DNA of 45,819 bases from Acidobacteriota bacterium (GCA_003224525.1 QHZB01000232.1:1-45819), one strand, 5' to 3'. Counted from the first letter of the stretch, positions 36,268 to 43,197 are shown. Made by a program: numbers and translations. The notes: a model not told the origin generated them from the sequence alone.

Positions 36268-36651
36268 TCAAAAGTTTCTTGAGGTGGCTCTGCCCTCGAA
36301 GGCACTTCGTGTCGATGCAATCTTGTCGTGCTGTTGCGCATCCGTAAGAGTGGACAGATGCGGATGTGTGCGAGTGTGAGCGGCAATTTCATGACCATTC
36401 GCCTGCATGGCAAACATTTGACCGCTCGATATGTAGGATTCCAGGCCCAGCTTTTGGGTGATTATGAACTGTGTTGTCTTGAGTCCCGCTGCGTCGATGA
36501 TGGGCATGCCATTGACGAAGGAAGATTCAAAGCCATCATCAAAATTGATCGACACCACTCCTTCCGCTGCGGGAGATACCGGGGTTTCCACGTTTCCCCC
36601 GGCGTACCCAATCAGGAACATGCACGACAACAAGATGCTAAAAGTTCGCAT
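36268..36651 (-). pseudogene. truncated NodB-type polysaccharide deacetylase, last gene of the polysaccharide operon
   Basis: The start overlaps the end of the TolC-like gene by 14 bp. A signal peptide (FSILLSCMFLIGYAGG) precedes a NodB domain N-terminus: the metal/catalytic motif INFDDGFESSF (Asp-Asp) at about residue 36 and the zinc-binding HTRTHPHLS (H-x3-H) at about residue 93. After DKIASTRSAFEG the frame loses family resemblance and stops at 127 residues, whereas NodB domains need about 200; the motifs for the remaining substrate groove are gone. The break sits about 110 bp from the PIN gene, probably an island rearrangement. It would have deacetylated the nascent polysaccharide in the periplasm. 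Confidence 0.75.
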
Positions 36652-37693
36652 CCAAAAACTCCTGGAGCTTACTCATGCGGAATTCAACGTCCCCGATTTC
36701 CACGCGGAGGACCATCTGATCAGCGATCAACTGATTCCGAAATGCGATGGCATTGCTCGTGTCCACACTCTCCAGTGAACGCAGATTAGCTTCAATCTCC
36801 TTATCGTGCTTATGCAAAATGACCAGTTCTGTCCTCTCAATCTCCAGGGTGTCGGTGATTTGGTGCTTCAGGATTGCGGCTTGATTAACAACATCATCAA
36901 ATTGTGTCTGTTTCCAATTGACGTAAGCAGTTTCGGACTGATCAATGTGCCTGGTGATGGCGCGGCGCCCCAAGTTGTAGCTTAGATTAAATTCTCCGTA
37001 GGCTCCAAAGGACGATACGCCGCGTGCCACGGAGGATATCTGACGGTGGGCCCCGCCGTTAAGCTTAATGTCCCAACCGCTCTGCTTTTCCAGCTTGTCA
37101 GTGGCTTGTAGATTCGCAGCCTCCGCGGCCAGCTTATCCGTAATCAAAACTTTGATGGATGTATCGCTCAGCGGAGGGACATAAGGCGAAGCTATCCCCG
37201 TCAGCGCAGCAGTGCGGCTGGTATCAAGGCGCACTTTTGCTCCTTCTAAGGCGTACAGCGCCGGACGCGTCAGATTTTGCGCCTCAACCAGCTTCATGTT
37301 GTCCGCGATGAGCGCATCCAGCTTATCCGAGGCGGCCTGGATGAGGTCCAATCGATTACGCAGGATGTCCTTCTCTATGCGCGGGAGCGCGTAGATAAGA
37401 TGTTGTTGTGCCTCCGTTGTGGCCTTGTACAGGTCACAATTAGTTTTCGCTGCCTTCATCACCAAACCAGATTTCATAACGTCTGACAGGCTGTCGGAGA
37501 CTCCGAAGACCAATTGCGGTGGCGTTCCGGTGCTGGGCTGTATCGGTCCCAGCAAAGCCGATGGCGTGCGGAGAAGATCCCGTCGCCCGGCTGCCTGTTC
37601 CGCGACGTATTTGCAGTAGGCAATTTCCGCTTCGCTTTGCGCAAAGGCGCTGACGGGGGCCAGAAGGATGGCCACTAGAAGGAAGGCTTTCAT
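36638..37693 (-). CDS. TolC-like outer-membrane export protein of the polysaccharide operon
   Basis: The start at 37693 gives a clean signal peptide (KAFLLVAILLAPVSAFAQ); a GTG at 37714 overlapping the previous stop is an alternative. The 351-residue product is dominated by long amphipathic helices (KLDALIADNMKLVEAQNL, LAAEAANLQATDKLEKQ, DDVVNQAAILKHQITDTLE) with a strand-rich centre (AYGEFNLSYNLGRRAI), the pattern of one TolC-family repeat unit. Full TolC proteins are usually 420-500 residues, so this is short. It sits between an HlyD-like adaptor and a deacetylase, overlapping the latter, so it is best read as the outer-membrane channel for the product of the synthase. Confidence 0.7.
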   Translation of the reverse strand: MKAFLLVAILLAPVSAFAQSEAEIAYCKYVAEQAAGRRDLLRTPSALLGPIQPSTGTPPQLVFGVSDSLSDVMKSGLVMKAAKTNCDLYKATTEAQQHLIYALPRIEKDILRNRLDLIQAASDKLDALIADNMKLVEAQNLTRPALYALEGAKVRLDTSRTAALTGIASPYVPPLSDTSIKVLITDKLAAEAANLQATDKLEKQSGWDIKLNGGAHRQISSVARGVSSFGAYGEFNLSYNLGRRAITRHIDQSETAYVNWKQTQFDDVVNQAAILKHQITDTLEIERTELVILHKHDKEIEANLRSLESVDTSNAIAFRNQLIADQMVLRVEIGDVEFRMSKLQEFLDANF

Positions 37694-37704
37694 GGTTTTC
37701 TCGG

Positions 37705-38757
37705 TCAGATCCACAACGGCTTGCGCCTTACAAACAGCACCTTGTCCTTGGCCGCTTCCTCTTCCGTCAAGCTGAGTTGGATGAGGGAGCCACGCAACTC
37801 GGACTTGAAGAATGGAAATGGATTGTTGGTCTTTTCCTCATCCGTAAAGATTTGCTGCACGGTTCCCACGTTGCGGCAGAGGATCATACTCAGGTAGCAG
37901 CTGTAGACTTCCGCTCCCTCGTGGACTTTGGCCTGATTCTCATAAGGGATGAATGCAAACCTCACGTCATGTTTGGTTGCCAGGAAATACGGGCTGTTCT
38001 GTGCTGTGGCAATAGCAGCTCGCAGTTGGGCGATTTGGACTTCATCCGAACGGAGTTGCTCCTCGCCGGAGGTAATCTGAATAGAGAGTTGCACAATATC
38101 GCTTTTCAGTTCTGCCTCTTTCGAGAGAGCGTCAACCGTTGACCCATAATCCGGCGTCTTCTGGCGCACGTTGTCGCGAAGTAAGACCTCCGCAATCCTC
38201 CCGTCCGTATAGGTGTTCCGGGTTTCCCGCAACTCCGTCTTGGCTATGGCCGCGTCCCCCTTGGTGATAAGGCCGGCCCCTAGGTCCTTGTCAATCTTGG
38301 CTTCAATTTCCTTAACTTCATCAAGAATGCGCAGGGTGGCGGCCATATCCTCGGTCTTCTGCATGTTCAAGTTCTTCAGCTCCGAGGCGTCCACGACGTT
38401 TGCCGAACTTTGCAGGTACAACGCCGTTTGAAATTTCTGGTCAAGCAGGTCCAAACTGGCTTTTGACTTCTTCAAATCACCCAGGCTGTCACGAAGGCGG
38501 TCCCGGTCCAGCACCAGCGCGGTCATGTTCTGTTGGCTGGTAACTAGCTTCGCCGTAAGGTCCAAAATCTTGTCATTGGTGGGAGCGACGATAAACGGAG
38601 CCACCCAAGAAGTGTTGAGAGCAAAGAAGATTTGAACAAAACCGTACGACGCGACGAACGCCAGGATAGCGTACAAGGTGACTACCGCGGCCGCGCGATA
38701 CATAGGAACGGCCAATTGATGGGCTCCCCGGAAGACTCTCGCGCTCAGGATTTTCAC
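37705..38757 (-). CDS. HlyD/Alg44-like membrane-fusion adaptor of the polysaccharide operon
   Basis: A 350-residue protein with one N-terminal membrane helix (AAAVVTLYAILAFVASYGFV), a lipoyl-like segment (WVAPFIVAPTNDKILDLTA), a long coiled-coil hairpin from about residue 70 to 225 with heptad leucines, then a second lipoyl/barrel part (NSPYFLATKHDVRFAFIPYE, KVHEGAEVYSC). It ends in a basic strand (LFVRRKPLWI). There is no PilZ domain, unlike Alg44. Its start overlaps the synthase stop as ATGA. Family knowledge suggests it bridges the inner-membrane synthase to the TolC-like channel; this coupling is inference from gene order. Confidence 0.75.
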   Translation of the reverse strand: MKILSARVFRGAHQLAVPMYRAAAVVTLYAILAFVASYGFVQIFFALNTSWVAPFIVAPTNDKILDLTAKLVTSQQNMTALVLDRDRLRDSLGDLKKSKASLDLLDQKFQTALYLQSSANVVDASELKNLNMQKTEDMAATLRILDEVKEIEAKIDKDLGAGLITKGDAAIAKTELRETRNTYTDGRIAEVLLRDNVRQKTPDYGSTVDALSKEAELKSDIVQLSIQITSGEEQLRSDEVQIAQLRAAIATAQNSPYFLATKHDVRFAFIPYENQAKVHEGAEVYSCYLSMILCRNVGTVQQIFTDEEKTNNPFPFFKSELRGSLIQLSLTEEEAAKDKVLFVRRKPLWI

Positions 38758-39968
38758 CTTTGTTCTCCTTGAATTAGCGTTGTGTCTCTAGCTCCGCCCC
38801 ACCCGTCCGAATCCAACGTAAGCAGGGCTGCCGGGACCATGAATAAAGTTCGTATAATCCCCCAAGTACCGTAAAGCGCCACGCGCATGGGATTTATCTT
38901 CACGGTTTGTTCCGGGTGAAAAAGGTTTACTGTCCAGATTGCCAACACTGCAATTGCGACTAGACTACTGGTCATTTTCACCAAGGCTAGGGCCGGGTTA
39001 TCCATAGAAAGTAGTACAGCGATTCCCATGAGAAGACTCAGTGGACTCAAAAAGTAAGTGTAGAGAGCCATTGGCTTGTTCATGCGCACATTGGCGCGCA
39101 GATTGAAAATCGTTTTGACGAAATCCGCGAAGCTGCTGCGCTTCCACCGAAGCTGCTGACCCCAATAGCCGTTGAAGGTGTTGGGCGCGGGGGTCCAGCA
39201 CTTCGCTTTTAGGTTGATGTACGTGTCATACCCGCGCAAAAGCGTCTGGTGGGTGATAAAGCGGTCTTCTCCGTAGCGTACAGGCACCCCCAGCCAATGC
39301 CGCGCTTCAATATCCGCAATGAGTTCCAGGAACAGGCTTCGGCGAATAGCGGACATACAACCGCTTACACAAGCCACGGACTTGAAGTAGGCTTCGGGAA
39401 TTTTCAACAGCCGGAAGAAAACATAATAGATATAGACCTGGAAGATGGTCAGGGCGTTGTCATCAGGATTAGAGATACCGACGGAGCCGCCAACCAAAGC
39501 CATTTTAGGGTTCGTGAAGCAGGCCATCAGTTCGCACATAGCATCCTTTGCCATGATTACGTCGGAATCGACTGTGACGATGATTTCCGACGTGGCTGTC
39601 TGTACTGCGGAGAGAATTGTCCTTCCCTTCCCTCGATTAACGTTGTTGGGCCGGGACTCGACATTCGGGAAATACGCCACCGCCTTAGCAATCCACCTCA
39701 GACTCTCTCCGACGTCCTTTGAGCAGTCATCCATTACGACGACGTGATATTTGTCAACGGGATAGTCGGTCTGGCAAATACTCTCAATGGTGTCGTAGAT
39801 GGCTTTCCCTTCGTTGTAACAAGAGATGAGCACCGTCACCGTTGGTTTGAGCGTGTAATCTTTCTTTAAACTTACGTCCTTGGACGATAGGTAGATGATC
39901 GCGGCCAAGGACAGCTGAACGATCCAGAGCAGGATAAATAGGTAGGGCAGCAGCGTCAGTAAATTCAT
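38754..39968 (-). CDS. processive GT2 polysaccharide synthase (hyaluronan/chitin/NodC-like)
   Basis: A 404-residue membrane glycosyltransferase with one N-terminal helix (residues 5-26), a cytosolic GT-A domain and about three C-terminal helices forming a channel. Processive-synthase motifs are complete: ISCYNEG near 48-54, DD at 80-81, the DSD at 134-136, GCMSAIRR at 203-210, GEDR at 233-236 and QQLRW at 271-275. This order matches hyaluronan, chitin and poly-beta-linked polysaccharide synthases; the sugar cannot be told from sequence. It overlaps its neighbours on both sides by ATGA, so it is made in step with the adaptor. No cyclic di-GMP-binding domain is present in the operon. Confidence 0.9.
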   Translation of the reverse strand: MNLLTLLPYLFILLWIVQLSLAAIIYLSSKDVSLKKDYTLKPTVTVLISCYNEGKAIYDTIESICQTDYPVDKYHVVVMDDCSKDVGESLRWIAKAVAYFPNVESRPNNVNRGKGRTILSAVQTATSEIIVTVDSDVIMAKDAMCELMACFTNPKMALVGGSVGISNPDDNALTIFQVYIYYVFFRLLKIPEAYFKSVACVSGCMSAIRRSLFLELIADIEARHWLGVPVRYGEDRFITHQTLLRGYDTYINLKAKCWTPAPNTFNGYWGQQLRWKRSSFADFVKTIFNLRANVRMNKPMALYTYFLSPLSLLMGIAVLLSMDNPALALVKMTSSLVAIAVLAIWTVNLFHPEQTVKINPMRVALYGTWGIIRTLFMVPAALLTLDSDGWGGARDTTLIQGEQR

Positions 39969-40783
39969 GATGGATCCACAGAGTAATCAAATACAACCTG
40001 AACATTGTCACTACGCAACCCGACAGGGCCGTGAAGCTGTAAGACCATAGCCGGCAGCGTTCCCCGCCAAACCTCTCTTCCGTCAACGGTGACCTTCAGT
40101 TCCTGGCCGTCAAGATCGGCTGCCAGTATGTGCGGCTCGTCAACGCGCAGGGCTGGGGGATCGGTCTTGAGTTCCGCCCTGATGTTATTGATATAGCCGC
40201 GGTCCAGACACTCCTCGTGAGTGCGTTGGCCGGGATTGGTTTTCACGGATACGGCAATCCTTTGTGTGTCGAAGTTCCACATCACGTAGACTAAGTTGCA
40301 GATGTCCTGGGCTTTCAGCTTGATACCAAACTGGTGACGGATTTCGCCACTTCCCAAACGGGAAACTTCCCGGGAAGGGCCAAGGTAAGCAAAATTTACA
40401 ATCACCTGCTGTGGAGTGTTCCGCTTAAGAGTTGCGCGCATTTCCTTCGACTGCGTCATCAAGCGATTGCCCGCAGCCTTCTCAATGCGGCCGTCCGAAA
40501 CGTTCCAGTCTCTTTGTTCGGTCTTTAGCCCTTCCCCTCGCAGAAAGATATCCCCGGTGACTCCGGAGGTTAGGAGTACAAGAATCTTGGGGGATTCGGC
40601 TGAAAGAGAATCGTCGGCGCCTTCAAGCGCGCCGTCGGTGACTTCAAAATTGGAAAGCTTAGTTTTCTCCTGGGTTTGTTGGGCCCATGGAGAGTGGCTA
40701 AGAGTTGCGGCGACCGCTGCAACCGCCAAAGTTGCGAAGATACGCGTCTGCATCATCCTCAAATCCCCCCGGATCAGAACCAT
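39965..40783 (-). CDS. secreted beta-sandwich protein, first gene of the polysaccharide operon
   Basis: A signal peptide is visible (IFATLAVAAVAATLSHSPWA, cleavage near WAQQ). ATGs at 40783 (AGGAG just upstream) and 40756 are both possible starts. The 230-residue mature part is strand-rich (GDIFLRGEGL, HQFGIKLKAQDICNLVYVMW, LKVTVDGREVWRGTLPAM, VGLRSDNVQVVFDYSV), resembling concanavalin A-like jelly-roll domains that bind or cleave glycans. I cannot name the family. It overlaps the synthase start by ATGA and has a broken partial copy just upstream at 40865-41070, so its lineage duplicated locally. A periplasmic polysaccharide-binding or trimming role is inferred. Confidence 0.65.
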   Translation of the reverse strand: MVLIRGDLRMMQTRIFATLAVAAVAATLSHSPWAQQTQEKTKLSNFEVTDGALEGADDSLSAESPKILVLLTSGVTGDIFLRGEGLKTEQRDWNVSDGRIEKAAGNRLMTQSKEMRATLKRNTPQQVIVNFAYLGPSREVSRLGSGEIRHQFGIKLKAQDICNLVYVMWNFDTQRIAVSVKTNPGQRTHEECLDRGYINNIRAELKTDPPALRVDEPHILAADLDGQELKVTVDGREVWRGTLPAMVLQLHGPVGLRSDNVQVVFDYSVDPS

Positions 40784-40864
40784 AACTCCTCTCGTACCCG
40801 TCGAACGTCCACCGGCTCATCAAACGAAGCTCCTTGTCCTTGGCTGCCTCTCCTCTCGTGGAAG

Positions 40865-41070
40865 CTAGGTTCGCAACTTTAAGCCGAACTGATGGCGAAT
40901 CGAGCCGCCCCCGAGCCTTGAAGTTTCCTTGGTCGGCCCTGAGTAAGTAAAATGAACCGCGATACTCCTGCCCGTTGTACCGCGAATCGTCGCTCTCATT
41001 CCTTTCTGCTAACTTCATACCGACCATCCCGGGTCTCGTCGATGCGGCCGTCCGAGACGTCGAACACGTC
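40865..41070 (-). pseudogene. frameshifted fragment paralogous to the adjacent secreted gene
   Basis: Reading leftward from 41070, one frame gives DVSDGRIDETRDGRYEVSRKE, then after a one-base loss near 41000 another gives MRATIRGTTGRSIAVHFTYS, GPTKETSRLGGGSIRHQFGL and KLRT with a stop at 40865. The neighbouring intact protein reads NVSDGRIEKAAGN, then SKEMRATLKRNTPQQVI, and GPSREVSRLGSGEIRHQFGI in the same order. The match covers only the middle third of the gene, so this is a truncated, frameshifted paralogue. Typical quotations here are kept short; the alignment is by eye. Confidence 0.75.
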
Positions 41071-41528
41071 GCTCGCCCGATGGGCCAGAACCTAGCCACA
41101 CCCGTGCTATCTCCGCATGGCGTTCTGCGGTAGCCTCGGCGGAGCAATCTGGCGATGAGCAGGTCTACTCTGCGCCGAATGTGAAGTGGTAGACGCCGAG
41201 CCTCACTGGATCACTCACACAGGGAGGTCGCAGCGGTGACTGCAACTTGATAGCTTCTTGGCTCGCTCATACAGGACCCCTGCCCTGTTTTGGTGCAATG
41301 AGGGTACCAAAGCCCGCAGCGGGCAGCGCTCCCCGAGGCCGGCCTCGGAATCTGAGGAATCAGGCTCGGTGCCCTTTTACTTGAATGATCCAATGCAGCG
41401 CCCGATCGCCTCTAAGTCCCAACCCTGCAGGCTATTAGTAGGAAGCTTAATTTAACATGGGTGGGCCCTCCAGATTCAAGGCCTTGGGGGGAATGGCTCA
41501 CTTGGAGAACTGGTTTTTTGCTCCGCCG
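41071..41528. other. gap without recognisable gene
   Basis: No frame with a motif or ribosome-binding site was found. GC-rich dyads such as CCCGCAGCGGGC near 41310 occur. The stretch should carry the upstream remains of the duplicated gene or of the element that truncated the RelE-like toxin. Confidence 0.3.
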
Positions 41529-41650
41529 CCAGTACTAGACGCCACAGACCAGTACTAGAAGCCTAGCCCGTACCCTAAATGGGTAAACGGATTCCCCTAG
41601 GTCACCTGGCTCCACAGGCCAGAAACTCAGTAGTACAATTGTACTAGTAC
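41529..41650. repeat. cluster of GTACTA-type repeats and palindromes
   Basis: CCAGTACTAGA occurs twice (41529-41539 and 41549-41559), spaced exactly 20 bp. TAGTACAATTGTACTA at 41631-41646 is a perfect 16-bp palindrome, and GTACTAGTAC at 41641-41650 is a perfect 10-bp palindrome overlapping it. All share GTACTA/TAGTAC, so it may be a multi-site protein-binding region. Which gene it serves is unclear. Confidence 0.6.
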
Positions 41651-41697
41651 CTTACTATCGAGGGGATGATATTCTAATCAGGGCGTGGCGAAAATTT

Positions 41698-41820
41698 TCA
41701 AGGGTCGTCCAGCTTGGCAACCCGCGCATGAAGGAACTTCAGGATGCGCTTGCTGTGCTGCTCGTCGAGTTTGTCGAGTTGCCGGTCAACCTCGGTTGAC
41801 AACTCAACGCTGTAGGCCAT
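41698..41820 (-). pseudogene. truncated RelE/ParE-type toxin
   Basis: The 40-residue frame starts at ATG 41820, overlapping the antitoxin gene by 17 bp, and reads AYSVELSTEVDRQLDKLDEQ then HSKRILKFLHARVAKLDDP before a TGA. This is the start of a RelE-superfamily mRNA interferase, which normally runs to about 85-90 residues with the catalytic C-terminal strands after this point. The sequence beyond the stop shows no continuing homology in any frame, so the gene was cut by a rearrangement and should be inactive. The antitoxin beside it is intact. Confidence 0.8.
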
Positions 41821-42028
41821 GACGTTTCACGACGTCCTTCAGCGGGATGGTCTGGTCTTCACCGCTACGGATGCGTTCCAGCGCGCCTTCAGCCAGATAC
41901 ATGTCCTCGAGATCCTCCAAGTGTTCGAGGATAGCTTCACGGACATAGTAGGTTTTGGTGCGCCCGGTGCGCCGGGCCAGCTTCTCAAGTCGTTTTTCAA
42001 TGGACTGCGGCAGTCGAATAGCCAGCAT
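41804..42028 (-). CDS. ribbon-helix-helix antitoxin (RelB/CopG-like)
   Basis: A 74-residue protein starting at 42028 (GAGG five bases upstream), not at the longer frame's ATG at 42073. The N-terminal ribbon-helix-helix reads MLAIRLPQSIEKRLEKLARR with TKTYYVREAILEHLEDLED, a typical DNA-binding dimer, and the C-terminal tail (ERIRSGEDQTIPLKDVVKRH) would wrap the toxin. It overlaps the truncated toxin by 17 bp. The palindrome at 42038-42053 is the probable operator for autorepression. With the toxin broken, it is an orphan antitoxin that may still act as a repressor. Confidence 0.88.
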   Translation of the reverse strand: MLAIRLPQSIEKRLEKLARRTGRTKTYYVREAILEHLEDLEDMYLAEGALERIRSGEDQTIPLKDVVKRHGLQR

Positions 42029-42037
42029 AAGTGCCTC

Positions 42038-42053
42038 GCTATACAAGTATAGC
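42038..42053. promoter_or_regulatory. operator/promoter palindrome of the antitoxin
   Basis: GCTATAC-AA-GTATAGC is a 7-bp perfect inverted repeat 10 bp upstream of the antitoxin ATG. On the minus strand it also contains TATACT-like -10 sequence, so binding by the ribbon-helix-helix dimer would block transcription. Confidence 0.7.
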
Positions 42054-42133
42054 ACACCGTGAAGGTGGATCAAGGTGAGGGCGAACCTGGCGAAGGGCGG
42101 CGTGGATTAGTTGGAAGCCTTACACACAAGCGC

Positions 42134-42694
42134 TTATCTGTAAAACAGAACTTTCCCGGAAGGATTGAGTTGTTGCAGGAAATCAAAATCAAGAACATTG
42201 CGGGTGAGCACGGAGCAGCCATGCTTTCTAGCTGTGGCGAATAGCAAGGCATTGTTCAACACCCGGCGTCGCTGGTCGCTCCTGTATCCCTGCAGCCGGG
42301 CGAGTGTACCGGACAGCATTCCCGCTTCTCGCCATATTTCAGAATCAGTTGCGAGTGTGCGATGGCTTGGCCGCCGTTCGATCACCGCAACAACCTGTTC
42401 CATGATCCCGCGTGTCTGCGCATGTGCGGGGTCAAGTAGACCGCAGGTTGCCGCTAGTTCCGCTTCTGTTACAGGCGAATGCCACGCCTGGGCCGCCCGG
42501 AGCAAGGCGTCTCCCCTTCGTGGAAAGCGGTTCTGGAGAATGTCGATATAAACCGTGGTGTCGTACAGCAGCTTGGTGGTCCGACTGCCGGCGGACTCGA
42601 TGAAGTCGAGTTCCGATTCGGGGCGCGGTTTGAGCGGTGTTCGGTGCTTTTCGAGCTTAAGACGTCTAAGGGTGCTCTGAAATTCAGAATTCAA
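42134..42694 (-). CDS. PIN-domain toxin, VapC-like
   Basis: The frame is open further upstream, but the likely start is a TTG at 42694, inside the end of the antitoxin gene and preceded by GAGG, giving 186 residues. The PIN core reads KLLYDTTVYIDILQNRFP (first Asp), VTEAELAATCGLL (Glu), ALLFATARKHGCSVLTRN and VLDFDFL (final Asp pair). This matches VapC-type ribonucleases that cleave tRNA or other RNA. An extra N-terminal segment of about 35 residues precedes the core. It overlaps its antitoxin partner by 11 bp, the classic arrangement. Confidence 0.8.
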   Translation of the reverse strand: MNSEFQSTLRRLKLEKHRTPLKPRPESELDFIESAGSRTTKLLYDTTVYIDILQNRFPRRGDALLRAAQAWHSPVTEAELAATCGLLDPAHAQTRGIMEQVVAVIERRPSHRTLATDSEIWREAGMLSGTLARLQGYRSDQRRRVLNNALLFATARKHGCSVLTRNVLDFDFLQQLNPSGKVLFYR

Positions 42695-42992
42695 GGTCAG
42701 CCTCGTGGTCGATGGTGCCACGGCGAGCAAGCAGCCACTCAGCGTAGTCGTCAGCGACCGCAATGTTAGCCAACGCCAGCTCGATGAGATCGGTATCAGA
42801 AACAACTCCGGTGCGCTTCTTTGCCTGCGCCACCAGGGCCTTAGGCATTCTACCCCGGACCACTTGGTTCCTTTCCCCGCGCAACAGGCCTTGCTCTTCG
42901 GCGATGACCATCACCTCACGGAGCTTACGCGGTCCGCTAATGCGCGTGCTTTTTCCTATTCTCGAAGTTGCAGATTGAGCGACACGTTTCAT
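42684..42992 (-). CDS. antitoxin partner of the VapC-like toxin
   Basis: A 102-residue basic protein with AGGAG about 7 bp before its ATG. The centre (VVRGRMPKALVAQAKKRTG, then VSDTDLIELALANIA) has the strand-helix-helix pattern of ribbon-helix-helix DNA-binding antitoxins, and the C-terminal DDYAEWLLARRG is the toxin-binding tail type. The gene lies directly upstream of, and overlaps, the PIN toxin. Two copies of TGTAGCACACA upstream are candidate operator sites. It resembles antitoxins of PIN pairs, though the exact family name is not certain. Confidence 0.7.
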   Translation of the reverse strand: MKRVAQSATSRIGKSTRISGPRKLREVMVIAEEQGLLRGERNQVVRGRMPKALVAQAKKRTGVVSDTDLIELALANIAVADDYAEWLLARRGTIDHEADLEF

Positions 42993-43017
42993 ACTGTTCT
43001 CCTAGCTTTGCTATTCT

Positions 43018-43049
43018 GTAGCACACACTAGCCTTTATTGTAGCACACA
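43018..43049. promoter_or_regulatory. direct-repeat operator upstream of the VapBC-like pair
   Basis: TGTAGCACACA occurs at 43018-43028 and 43039-43049, spaced 21 bp, i.e. two helical turns on one DNA face, within 60 bp of the antitoxin start. This suits cooperative binding by an antitoxin dimer. Confidence 0.6.
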
Positions 43050-43153
43050 TCTCGACATTTCATTTGGAGGTGGATCGAATCCAGCCGTGACCATCGCAAC
43101 ATCCCTCGAGGGTGAATTCCTTAGCCTTCATGCTGACAGCCCACAGAACAAGC

Positions 43154-43197
43154 ATCCCAAGCTTCGGACGTGGGTTCGATTCCCATCGCCCGCTCCA
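43154..43197 (+). pseudogene. 3' half of tRNA-Gly(CCC): probable attachment-site remnant
   Basis: The segment reads anticodon loop ATCCCAA (anticodon CCC) at 43154-43160, 3' anticodon strand GCTTC, variable loop GGAC, T arm GTGGG-TTCGATT-CCCAT at 43170-43186, acceptor 3' strand CGCCCGC, discriminator T and CCA at 43195-43197. The 5' acceptor strand GCGGGCG and a D arm are not found in the preceding 90 bp; the bases before the loop (CAAGC) pair only partly. A complete gene is therefore absent, and this is again a half tRNA starting at the anticodon loop. It lies at the right edge of the toxin-antitoxin/polysaccharide island. Confidence 0.75.

Noticed and set aside
40820-40850. GTACGAGAGGA word resembling the 23S rRNA sarcin-ricin loop
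   Set aside because: An isolated short match without surrounding rRNA sequence; it is part of the ribosome-binding region of the secreted gene.
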